Below are positions 52,721 through 62,682 of a stretch of DNA of 64,000 nucleotides, piece by piece. The notes beneath the pieces are model-generated. The model was not told where the DNA came from, ran no database searches, and was given only the letters and a program-made list of their open reading frames with translations. The stretch covers positions 1 through 64,000 of the forward strand of contig JAMCCL010000077.1 in assembly GCA_024516035.1 (NCBI GenBank), read 5' to 3'. How positions within the stretch are numbered: position 1 is the stretch's first letter; each line of letters opens with the position of its first letter. Position numbers and translations under genes: made by a program. Origin of the DNA: Bactericera cockerelli (lineage: Eukaryota > Arthropoda > Insecta > Hemiptera > Triozidae).

Positions 52721-53460
52721 ACGCAATGTCCAGCGAGGTGAAGACTTCGTCGAACCTTTTTTTTTATAATCAGTCACGAGGTCGTGTAACTGAGAGGTCC
52801 TTGATTCGCAACCGCATCATCACATTTTCTTTAATGTTTAAGAATATAATAATAACTCTTTATTGACAAAGGCGTGGTTATGGCCTGAGGCAATCTCTGC
52901 GATCAAACCCAGGTCTTTGTGAATGTAACCTCACCCAGCCTTATATTGAACAGTCTTAGGGCTCAGGTTGGACTTTCATTATAAAGATTTCTAGAGATTC
53001 TTTTGTTAAGGCTGTGTTAATTTACCTCAGACAGCCTTTCAGACACATTTTGGTGTCTGAAAGGCTGATCATCCAGTTACAAGCGACGTTAAACCAACAC
53101 AAAAAATTACAAGCTAACCAACGTCCAGCGAGGTGAAGACTTCGAACCTTTTTTTATAGTCAGTCACTAAGTCGTTCGTGTACCTAACTGAGAGGTCCTT
53201 GATTCGATACCGCATCGTCAGATTTTCTTTAATATTTAAGGATATAATATCTCTTTATTGACAAGAATAATATTGACAAAGGCGTGGTTATGGCCTGAGG
53301 CAATCTCTGCGGTCTTTATGAATGTAACCTCACTCAGCCTTATATTGAACAGACATAGGGCTCAGGTTGGACTTTCATTATAGAGATTTCTAGAGATTCT
53401 GTGTTACTTAACCTCAGACAGCTTTTCGGACACCTTTTGGGTCCAATTTGAACAGAACTT
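52690..53460. repeat. Tandem duplication of about 390 bp, two copies
   Basis: Copies at about 52690-53075 and 53076-53460 share GAAAGCGACGTTAAACCAAC, GAGAGGTCCTTGATTCG, GGCGTGGTTATGGCCTGAGG and GGGCTCAGGTTGGACTTTC. The left edge is a 5S-SINE tail. The GGCGTGG block resembles a LINE 3' end also seen at 62.1-62.2 kb. A perfect hairpin with 15-bp arms (53032-53067) marks the boundary between copies. Confidence 0.85.
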
Positions 53461-53799
53461 GTTTCAGGATTTCCGGTTACATAAATTAATATGATTCGGC
53501 TATTATTATGATTATTTACTTCATATCATATGAGGGCCTTTTTTTTAACAATTACTATACAAAATTATTGGTACCCCTGGACATCCATCGAAGGGACATT
53601 CTATTGCTCCCAGTTGTACTTACACGGCTTGCGAGTGAGGTGTCAAGTACTTGAAGAGAAAAAATTATCTTTAGAATGCAAGTTTATTAGCCATAACCTC
53701 AGGCCAGTTTGATAATTAACCAAAGATAATGGCCGAGGTAAGCACAAGTAATTTTTATATCATTAAAAAAAAATAAAAAAAATATTCTGAACCCTGGCT
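53461..53799. other. No gene seen
   Basis: One 60-codon open frame (53530-53712) has no recognisable feature. Confidence 0.4.
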
Positions 53800-53870
53800 T
53801 CGAACCTCGGCCTCACGTTTGGTAGGATCAAGGCTCAACCGCTGTGCTAACGTGTTACGTGAAATTTGGT
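53800..53870 (-). mobile_element. tRNA-like SINE head, degenerate
   Basis: The minus strand reads GTTAGCACAGCGGTTGAG (A box-like) and GAGGTTCGAAGCC (B box-like) at about the right spacing. The acceptor stem does not pair, so a functional tRNA gene is unlikely. Confidence 0.5.
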
Positions 53871-55239
53871 CTCAGAAGAGCAACATATGAATGCAAACAG
53901 TACCCCTTCCTTGCCAATATACAGTGACTGTTGTCATAACAATAGGTAGCATGAAGTAATAATAAAAAGCACTAGTAGCAAACATACGGCAAATGGTTTT
54001 TTCACGATAACTCCGGTTCTGTTTGGTGTATTGTAAATATTTTTACATATTTAGAAAGCGCTAGTCAGCGCGCTTCTTTTGATTCCCAATTTAATATTTC
54101 GACAGCTTGTTTACAACCCTTAAAGTTATTTTTTCTAAAAATAAAAAATTAAACTCGAAAGCGCATTACTTTTGAGGTTTTTTGAGTATAAATCTCGATT
54201 TGTCGTGAGGACATATATTATACTTTATTATACATAATATTTAGAACCGCAATTTTATTGCAAATCTGAAACTGTGCCGATCGTAACGATTTGGGTAGTA
54301 CTTTTTGAGCGAGGAGCCTTTTTACTGTTTTTGTACGGTCGAAACGTTGAAAATTGCCGTAACGAAAAATCTTTATTGACCCTACATTGACCGATTTAAG
54401 AAAAAAAAAGTTACTAATAATTCCAACTTTTAGAGACAAAGCTTTTAATATGCAACACATTAGGTCAAAAAGTCAAAAAGTAGGTCAAAATTAAATAAAA
54501 AAAATTGACCTATTTTTCATTTTTTTCAATCTTTCATTATTTTGACCTACTTGCCTTTTAAAAAAAAATCTGATATTTTAATGGCATAAAATAGAAGACA
54601 TTTGTGTGGTTTTACAAAAAAAAATATCTTGTTACTATAAAGTTAACGTCCCCAAATAAGCCGGCAAAGACAGGTCTGACGCAACAATTTTAACCTAAAT
54701 TGGCCTTAATAGTTTTTAGGCTTTAACTCGAGATTTGTCGCCTTAACCTATATTTAAACCTATGTCATTTTTGAATTCTCCAGGTCAATGCGCATCGATT
54801 AATATACATATAATAGGTCGAGTTTTGATAGAATTTTATACTCACCTGGGGAAAATTAAAAATTTCGGGAAAATTTTTAATCAATAAACAGGCCCCGCCC
54901 ACATGGACTGGGTTATATATGAACCTTTTCTTTTGAAAAATTCTTGTAGCTGACAATTTTCCGGTTCGATCGATATGCAATATGCTCTGTTAACGTTTAG
55001 CCCCGGAAAACGGCCCGGAAAAATCACTAAACATTTTTAATTTTTCAAATAATTAAAAAAAATTCAAATGAATTAAATAAAAACATGGTTAACGATTAAA
55101 ATTTTCAAAAAAAATTTGGCAAAAATGTCAGAGTCATCAGAGGCATGGCCGAAGTTGTGTACTGACGTAAAGACTTAAGACTTTCTGGTACGACGAATCG
55201 AAGTACAGGCAGTTCCTACAACATATTATATAACCTCAC
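53871..55239. other. AT-rich, no gene; one inverted repeat
   Basis: AGTAGGTCAAAAT (54479-54491) and its complement (about 54538-54551) can form a hairpin. No frame has coding character. A fragment CCTCACCCAGCCTTATT near 55225 is the SINE core motif seen elsewhere in this window. Confidence 0.4.
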
Positions 55240-57948
55240 CCAGCCTTATTTATACACAGGCGTCTTTAAAATTTCTTTCTTCTATTGCTGTCTTGTTATA
55301 GTTCAATATAAGAAAAATATATGGGAACATTAAATGTGTATTTTTTCAACAAAAAAAACGTACTGATCGATATAATAGGTAAACATTGGTTAACCCGTTT
55401 ATACACAGGCGTCTTTTCTTGGGTTAAAATTTCTTTATTTTATTGCTGTCTTGTTAAACTTCAAGATAGAAAAAATATATAAGAACATAAAATGTGTATT
55501 TATTGAAAACAAATTGAATTTATTCTCGGAAATTTTCTCAAAAAGGTACCATTAACGAGATTTGCCTAGTGAAATAGTCTAAATAACATATTTCCCCTTC
55601 AAGTAAGACCAGGTATGCAAAATTGTGTTGCAATCCATTCTTGAAGGCTTCTTTTGCAACCAGCAAGCTTCAGTTCAAAATTCAAAAAAATCTCTTCAAG
55701 AGTTAGAAAATGGCGACAATTATTCGTAAGTTTACACTTGACCTGATATTTTCAATATCTTCGAAAATTTCACAAACCTATCTCTTGAACGGTTTGTCCG
55801 ATTTGAACAAACTAAACTGCTTTAGAAGTGTCTTGGCAAATACATGAATTTATATTGTCGCGTATTTTCTGCCAAATTAACCCAAGTGTCACTTTTTTGA
55901 CAAAAACACTTTTGATGAACGTTTTGCTCAATATCTCAAGAACATTATTAACTAGAGTAATAAATTTTGTCTATGAGATTAGCAGGTATAAAACACAAAT
56001 AAAAAATACGTACGGATCGAAATGATAGGTAAAAATTGGTTAACCCGTTTATACACAGGCGTCTCTTCTTGGGTTAAAATTTCTTTATTTTATTGCTGTC
56101 TTGTTATACTTCAAGATAAAAAAAATATATGAGAACACAAAATGTGTATTTTTTCAAAACAAATAAAAAATATTCTCTAAAATTTTCTAAAAAAATGTAC
56201 CATTAACGAGATTTGCCTAGTGAAAGGGTCAAAATTACATATTGCCCCTTCAAGTATGACCAGGTATGCAAAATTGTATTACAATTCATTCCTGAAGGCT
56301 CCTATTGCCACCAGCAAGCTTCAGTTCAAAATTCAAAAAAATCTCTTCAAGAGTTAGAAAATGGCGACAATTATTTGTAAGTTTACACTTGACCTGATAT
56401 TTTCAATATCTTCGAAAATTTCACAAACCTATCTCTTAAACGGTTTGTCCGATTTGAACAAACTAAACTGTTTTAGAAGTGTCTTGGCAAATACATGAAA
56501 TTATATTATCGCGTATTTTCTGCCAAATTAACCCAAGTGTCACTTTTTTGACAAAAACACTTTTGATGAACGTTTTGCTCAATATCTCAAGAACATTATT
56601 AACTAGAGTAATAAATTTTGTATATGAGATTAGCAGGTATAAAACACAAATAAAAAATACGTACGGATCGAAATGATAGGTAAAAATTGGTTAACCCGTT
56701 TATACACAGGCGTCTCTTCTTGGGTTAAAATTTCTTTATTTTATTGCTGTCTTGTTATACTTCAAGATAGAAAAAATATATGAGAACACAAAATGTGTAT
56801 TTTTTCAAAACAAATAAAAAATATTCTCTAAAATTTTCTAAAAAAATGTACCATTAACGAGATTTGCCTAGTGAAAGGGTCAAAATTACATATTGCCCCT
56901 TCAAGTATGACCAGGTATGCAAAATTGTATTACAATTCATTCCTGAAGGCTCCTATTGCCACCAGCAAGCTTCAGTTCAAAATTCAAAAAAATCTCTTCA
57001 AGAGTTAGAAAATGGCGACAATTATTTGTAAGTTTACACTTGACCTGATATTTTCAATATCTTCGAAAATTTCACAAACCTATCTCTTAAACGGTTTGTC
57101 CGATTTGAACAAACTAAACTGTTTTAGAAGTGTCTTGGCAAATACATGAAATTATATTATCGCGTATTTTCTGCCAAATTAACCCAAGTGTCACTTTTTT
57201 GACAAAAACACTTTTGATGAACGTTTTGCTCATTATCTCAAGAACATTATTAACTAGAGTAATAAATTTTGTATATGAGATTAGCAGGTATAAAACACAA
57301 ATAAAAAATACGTACGGATCGAAATGATAGGTAAAAATTGGTTAACCCGTTTTATACACAGGCGTCTCTTCTTGGGTTAAAATTTCTTTATTTTATTGCT
57401 GTCTTGTTATATTTCAAGATAGAAAAAATATATGAGAACACAAAATGTGTATTTTTTCAAAACAAATAAAAAATATTCTCTAAAATTTTCTAAAAAAATG
57501 TACCATTAACGAGATTTGCCTAGTGAAAGGGTCAAAATTACATATTGCCCCTTCAAGTATGACCAGGTATGCAAAATTGTATTACAATTCATTCCTGAAG
57601 GCTCCTATTGCCACCAGCAAGCTTCAGTTCAAAATTCAAAAAAATCTCTTCAAGAGTTAGAAAATGGCGACAATTATTCGTAAGTTTACACTTGACCTGA
57701 TATTTTCAATATCTTCGAAAATTTCACAAACCTATCTCTTGAACGGTTTGTCCGATTTGAACAAACTAAACTGCTTTAGAAGTGTCTTGGCAAATACATG
57801 AATTTATATTGTCGCGTATTTTCTGCCAAATTAACCCAAGTGTCACTTTTTTGACAAAAACACTTTTGATGAACGTTTTGCTCAACATCTCAAGAACATT
57901 ATTAACTAGAGTAATAAATTTTGTCTATGAGATTAGCAGGTATAAAAT
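55240..57948. repeat. 651-bp satellite, four units plus a short partial
   Basis: The units begin GTTAACCCGTTTATACACAGG at 55389, 56038, 56690 and 57343, with a period near 651 bp. A rearranged partial unit lies at 55240-55388. The 65-codon open frame repeated at 55828, 56479, 57130 and 57782 is identical apart from a few bases but has no family resemblance. The middle two units are almost identical. The last unit is truncated and runs into a 30-bp array. Confidence 0.93.
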
Positions 57949-58270
57949 ATCTTCTCATCATGGCTACCTCCCACTAATATCTTCTCATCATGGCTACCTC
58001 CCACTAATATCTTCTCATCATTGCTATCTCCCACCAATATCTTCTCATCATGGCTACCTCCCACTATTATCTTCTCATCATGGCTACCTCCCACTAATAT
58101 CTTCTCATCATGGCTACCTCCCACTAATATCTTCTCATCATGGCTACCTCCCACTAATATCTTCTCATCATGGCTACCTCCCACTAATATCTTCTCATCA
58201 TGGCTACCTCCCCTAATATCTTCTCATCATGGCTACCTCCCACTAATATCTTCTCATCATGGATACCTCA
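57949..58270. repeat. 30-bp tandem array, about 11 units
   Basis: The unit is ATCTTCTCATCATGGCTACC plus TCCCACTAAT, nearly perfect, with one 29-bp unit and single-base variants. It replaces the 3' end of the last 651-bp satellite unit. Being a multiple of three it makes open frames (SSHHGYLPLI repeats) on both strands. Confidence 0.95.
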
Positions 58271-58490
58271 TAAAACTCCCAATAGACCCAATATTACATT
58301 CTGATTCTCATTATTGAGACCCAACCGTTATTCAACCAGCTTTATTTAAGAGTTCATCAAAGCAAACAAATCTTTAGGTAACAATCAGATTTCAAATGTT
58401 TCGGGCCATAATATTTTACCCTTTTCTTAGCCTAGCTCAACGTTGCTTAATATTCTATAAGCTTGTATGGAACATACTTTGAAAATTTAC

Positions 58491-58640
58491 CGACCTCAGT
58501 AGCTTGATTGATAAGGCAGCGGACTTGTAACCTGGAGGTCGGTGGTTCAAGTCCCGGATTCAGCGTAGATTTAGTAAAGCGAGTTTGAGTAGTTGTGATA
58601 TCACGAAAGTGATTAACACAAATATGATAACTTAAAACTT
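58491..58640 (+). mobile_element. tRNA-derived SINE (family A)
   Basis: The head CGACCTCAGTAGCTTGATTG has an A-box-like region, the anticodon-arm region reads ACTTGTAACC, and the B box is GGTTCAAGTCC. A tail GTAGATTTAGTAAAGC, then TTGTGATATCACGAAAGTG, follows. Head and tail are shared with 59178-59320 and, inverted, 58862-59000. Confidence 0.85.
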
Positions 58641-58861
58641 TTACTTTGAAAATTTCAGCTTGATTGGACAAAAATTGTAGCTTTTATCTCGATAAGCTTA
58701 ACGTTACATAAAAAAAAGTGTCGACGCTCATACATTTTTTTATTTATATTTTCTAAACCTTTTAGCCAAAACCCCCAAAATCTACATCTTTTATGTCTGT
58801 TTTATGACGGTTTCCAAGTAAGATCCTTCTATCATCATTATTCATAGCAGGATATTACTAT

Positions 58862-59000
58862 GTTATCATACTTGTGTTACACGATGTGACATCACAATTA
58901 TTCAATCTAGCTTTACTAAATATTTGCTGAACTTGGGACTCGAACCACTGACCTCTTGTTGCAAGTCCGTCGCCTAATTGATTGAGCTACTAAAGTCGGT
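58862..59000 (-). mobile_element. tRNA-derived SINE (family A), diverged, minus strand
   Basis: Reverse complement of the family A head (GACTCGAACCACTGACC contains the B box) and tail (CTAGCTTTACTAAATA). It is more diverged than the two plus-strand copies around it. Confidence 0.8.
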
Positions 59001-59177
59001 TTATTTCATGGGTGGGAAAGAGAAAAGGGGGCTTTGCTTTAGCCTCCCCTCCTAATCCTTAGATTTGTTTTCGCGCTAGAATCTTCGTCCGAAAGTCTGA
59101 AGAATTAGGTAAAAATAGCTTGAAACTTGATTTATCTGAATTCCCCATTAACCCTTACCGAAAAATTGGTCTCAAAC

Positions 59178-59320
59178 CGACCTCAGTACCTTGATCGATA
59201 AGGCAGCGGACTTGTAACCTGGAGGTCGGTGGTTCAAGTCCCGGCTTCAGCGTAGATTTAGTAAAGCTAGTTTGAGTTGTTGTGATGTCACGAAAGTGAT
59301 TAACACAAAAATGATAACTT
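59178..59320 (+). mobile_element. tRNA-derived SINE (family A)
   Basis: Nearly identical to the copy at 58491 across head and tail (ACTTGTAACCTGGAGGTCGG, TTAGTAAAGC, GTGATTAACAC). Confidence 0.87.
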
Positions 59321-59378
59321 TTTTAACTTAACATTGGTCTCAAAGACCGCAACAGATTTTTTCAACATAGCTTGTCTG

Positions 59379-59534
59379 TTCGGATAGCTCAGTCGTCAAG
59401 GCGTCTCTATCTGGTAATCCAGAGGTTCGAAACCCAGCTCGGACATGACAATTTGCTTTTGACCTAATGGGACTCATTAGTTCTATGGGGATAGTACCTA
59501 TATTTAAAAAGGCGATACTATTATTCATTATTAT
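59379..59534 (+). mobile_element. tRNA-derived SINE (family B), plus strand
   Basis: The head reads CGGATAGCTCAGTCGTCAAG and the B box GGTTCGAAACCC. The tail ATGGGACTCATTAG, then AAGGCGATACTATTATT, matches the two minus-strand copies at 3.7 and 4.2 kb. Confidence 0.85.
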
Positions 59535-59574
59535 ACAAGGTTATTCAAAAGAGTATATTATAGACATAATTATC

Positions 59575-59803
59575 TTAATATATAAATGTCAAAGTCACTG
59601 ACTGACTGACTGATCATCGCTCTACAGCCCAAACCGTAATACCTAGAGAGCTGAAATTTGGTAGGTAGCTTTGTCTTATAGTCTAGATGTGCAATAAGAC
59701 GGGATTTTTCGAAACTCCCACTACAACACCTCCCATTGACGAAAAAGGATTTTTTGCTTTCACGGCCATGCCTCGGTCCGCAAAGCGGGCGACAGCCCGC
59801 TAG
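59575..59803 (+). mobile_element. Helitron-like element C
   Basis: The same family as elements A and B, in the opposite orientation: ACTGACTGACTGA near the 5' side, CCAAACCGTAATACCTAGAG, one copy of the 146-bp body, and the terminal hairpin GCGGGCGACAGCCCGCTAG at 59785-59803. Confidence 0.65.
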
Positions 59804-60883
59804 TATTATATAGAATATACCATCTGATTCAAAGTGTCCTATCGTGTGTCAAAAGTATGAAGAAGGCCGTGTCTCAGACCGATGATTCGAACTATGTACC
59901 TAATATAAAATAAACCGACCGAAAACAATACGTTCTATAAATCTATACCTACCTCGTAGGTGGTAGGTAATGGAAAGTATCAATCGGGTTAAATGCAAGC
60001 GCCAGTCTGCTATGAATTTCTCATTTCTCTTTTATTTGATTTGTACCTACTTGTTCATTGTCTAGGTTCTTCTGTGTTGTCAAAGTGAACTTATCAAGAA
60101 TTAATTAAAGGTGAATTTTTATTTTCTAATTAAAAGATTAATAAAACACGTGATTTATCAGTTTGTACCTCTGTTTCATTGACATTTTTATAATATATTA
60201 ACATTTTGTGTCATATTTTTAACATACTTTTAAATATTTTTTACTTCTGTGGCCATACTATCTGGAAAATACTTTTACCCACCAGCCTGTACCTGTAAGT
60301 GGTACTTGTATCATTGAACTACGACTGTCAATTCTCCGGACACAATGGTAAGATTATTTAATTATTCACATTAATTATAATTATTAATTATATTCCCCTT
60401 GCCTTTATACCATTTTAGCTTATGGTACTATTGGGGTCGGCATTTTTCAAGCTCATGGTTGAGGTTGGTAGGGTAGAGCACGTTTTTACTTTCCTTATCC
60501 TAATAGAATCACCCAAAATTTTAGATAGTCATTTTTCAGTGCCAAGATACGTTTTAGGGTCCCCAGAGCTTATAAGTTTCAGCCATTGCTCCGTGGGTGT
60601 GGGGGGTGTGTGTAAACTGGTTATCTCAAGAACGATATATACTAGAGACTTGAAGTTTGGTATGTAGACCTCATTTATCGAGAGGACACTTAAAAAAAAA
60701 GATGAGTGTTTATCAGCCTTTTTTATTTCGTAGCCGTGAAACAGGAGCTACTGTAGACGCTTGTGGTCTGTGTTGTAGCCTGCCTGAGAAGTGTCACAAT
60801 ACTTCCCATTTAGGTGCTGGGTCAACACGAGCGTACCGGAAGGTATCCCTTACAAACAATTGTAAACGAATTAAGAATACAAA
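59804..60883. other. No gene seen
   Basis: Short open frames at 60422-60667 and 60657-60941 lack motifs. A GT-rich patch occurs at 60593-60612. Confidence 0.4.
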
Positions 60884-60962
60884 GTTTTGTCGGCACGGGG
60901 AATCGAAACCGGGACCTTCCGCATGGCAAGCGGGTGCTTAACCACTGAGCTAATCGCGCGCT
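60884..60962 (-). mobile_element. tRNA-Gly-like pseudogene or SINE head
   Basis: On the minus strand: GCGCGCGATTAGCTCAGTGG, a paired anticodon arm CCGC-TTGCCAT-GCGG (anticodon GCC) and GGTTTCGATTCC. The acceptor stem 5' half does not pair well with CGTGCCG at the 3' side, so I call it tRNA-derived rather than a working gene. Confidence 0.55.
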
Positions 60963-61435
60963 CAAACGATACAAAAGTTTTCCATAAAATCGGTGATGCC
61001 AATGGCGGCCATCTGGCAGCGTTTGGCGGTTCTGGCTGAACAATAAAAGATACTAAAAAATTATTAGAACAGTTTTTTCTTGCAATAAAAAAATAATAGG
61101 GGTCTACTCTGATATTTTTTTGATAACGAACTTTTCGCCCCAATTTACCCGTATTTTGGGGGGGGGGGACCCGCTTTGACTAATTTTTTTATTATTCATC
61201 TTAGATGAGGGTTGTGACATATCAAATCAAATGATTTTTAGATGCTGATTACGAAATTGGCATTAATTTTTTGCCATCTTAACAGATGAGTTATTAATGG
61301 CAGAATACGATTTATTTCGGGGGATAAGGAAACTTGTGTGGTTTTACACCAGATTTTTAACGGTTGGATGCTCTTCCTAACGCCAACGATTCAATTTTGT
61401 TTTCACGTCCTAATAAGGACGAAAACTCGATTGGG
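60963..61435. other. No gene seen
   Basis: It includes a G-run near 61157. Nothing else is assignable. Confidence 0.4.
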
Positions 61436-61771
61436 TAAGGCCGGAAATGCAAGCCTCACGTGTTTGGAATGAACGGAATTTTCTTACAAAAGTCTACTCC
61501 AACTGAAGATCGCGTTGATGGCGCGTTGAATGCAACGGTTCTTGTAGGATCACCGAAGTTAAGCAACGTCCAGCGAGGTGAAGACTTCGAGGTGCTGACA
61601 TTCCGCCCTACCCAGGCTGGATGAGGTGGGTAGGAGGTTTGTGAGTTTCCTGCTAATGGAGGTTAACTACCCCGTCGTGATATGACCATGCAGTTGAAAG
61701 CGACGTTTAACCCAAATTAAAAAAAAAAATCACAGGCAGTAGTCACTACCGTTACGCCACGGAGGCTGGCA
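61436..61771 (-). mobile_element. tRNA-derived SINE (family C), split by a 5S-derived SINE
   Basis: The minus-strand head (GCCAGCCTCCGTGGCGTAAC, at the right end) and body (CAAACACGTGAGGCTTGCAT, at the left) match the copy at 14938-15114. Between them, about 61509-61732, lies a plus-strand 5S-derived SINE that removed or replaced the B-box region. Confidence 0.75.
61509..61732 (+). mobile_element. 5S-rRNA-derived SINE, nested in a tRNA-derived SINE
   Basis: The head is GCGTTGATGGCGCGTTGAAT, then GGATCACCGAAGTTAAGCAA. The shared core is CCCAGGCTGGATGAGG, and the tail (CCGTCGTGATATGACCATG, GAAAGCGACG) is followed by an A-rich run ending at 61732. The box C region of 5S is degenerate in this copy. 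Confidence 0.85.
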
Positions 61772-62029
61772 ATTTCATCATTAACAATAAAGAGACATTA
61801 ATAATCTTTAGTGTAGAGAGGGCTGGTAGTTTCTAGAGATGAGGTATTTGTCTCAGGCAAATCTTACTATCGACCACCTAAGCAAGTAAGCTTAGATCTT
61901 ACTTGATAAAAGCACCAAATTTGGTACAGAATAGACTGATATAATATTAATAATAATAAATGTAGCATTTCGGTGGCTCTTTATGGAGCAGTTCAAATCT
62001 ATTAAAACATAAAACACTTAGAACTTTTA
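61772..62029. other. No gene seen
   Basis: Nothing assignable in this stretch. Confidence 0.4.
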
Positions 62030-62235
62030 ACTTTTTTTTTAAACACTTTATTAGATATAAATGGACATGGACAGTACAAATAATTATTTTAAGAATGAAA
62101 AAAAAAAATGGAAACAATATATACAATAAAAATGAAAAAGAGTAGAAAAATATATAATAACATATGTTCTAACTAAAAGGCGGGGTTATTGCCTATGGCA
62201 ATCTCTTCCACCCAACCTAAACTTTAAACATAAAA
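62030..62235 (-). mobile_element. LINE-type 3' end fragment, minus strand
   Basis: On the minus strand it contains GGTGGAAGAGATTGCCATAG and AACCCCGCC, the same block seen at 6.6 kb and 52.9/53.3 kb. An A-rich 3' part follows, with ATATCTAATAAAGTG. The arrangement is that of the conserved 3' untranslated end of an insect non-LTR element. No coding part remains. Confidence 0.5.
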
Positions 62236-62398
62236 CGCTTAAGAAATAAAGCATTATCTGATTCGACTCCACACGACTTTTCTCAACCCCGCAAGAGTAG
62301 TGGAATTCCTCGTGTGGTTAGGTATAATATGTAATATTATTTTTTTTTTTGGTTTTTTTGGCAGTGGACCAAAATTAGGGTCCATACAGCCACCGTTT

Positions 62399-62668
62399 TT
62401 TTTTTTTTTTTTTTTTTTAAGTGGGGTTTAACGTCGCTTTCAACTGCCATGGTCATATCACGACGGGGGTTTTACCCTCCATTCGCAGGAAACTCACAAA
62501 CCTGCTACTCACATTGACCTCACCCAGCCTGAGTGGGGCCGGGAAAAGCCAGCGTCACGAGAATTAGAATTTGAATGGTCACCCATCCAAGTCTTAACCT
62601 CGCTGGATGTCACTTAACTTCGGTGTTCTGAAGGGAACCGGTGTATTCAACATGCCATCGACGCTGGC
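62399..62668 (-). mobile_element. Complete 5S-rRNA-derived SINE with 14-bp target duplication
   Basis: The minus strand begins GCCAGCGTCGATGGCATG. It continues with 5S-like TTGAATACACCGGTTCCC, ACACCGAAGTTAAGTGAC and GGATGGGTGACC (the internal promoter). Then come the shared core GAGTGGGGCC...CAGGCTGGGTGAGG (here CCCCACTCAGGCTGGGTGAG), CCTGCGAATGG, CGTCGTGATATGACCATGG and a polyA tail. The flanks TACAGCCACCGTTT (62385-62398 and 62669-62682) are a perfect 14-bp target duplication, as left by LINE machinery. This copy defines the family. Confidence 0.93.
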
Positions 62669-62682
62669 TACAGCCACCGTTT

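Noticed and set aside
57782..58216. 144-codon ORF with SSHHGYLPLI repeats
   Set aside because: It is a join of a satellite unit and the 30-bp array, both artefacts of period divisible by three.
57949..58270. CRISPR-like array (30-bp repeats)
   Set aside because: The repeats are directly contiguous with no spacers, in eukaryotic DNA, and no cas genes are present.
58491..59534. Working tRNA genes
   Set aside because: Heads recur with identical non-tRNA tails in several copies and both orientations, so they are SINEs; acceptor stems are not intact.
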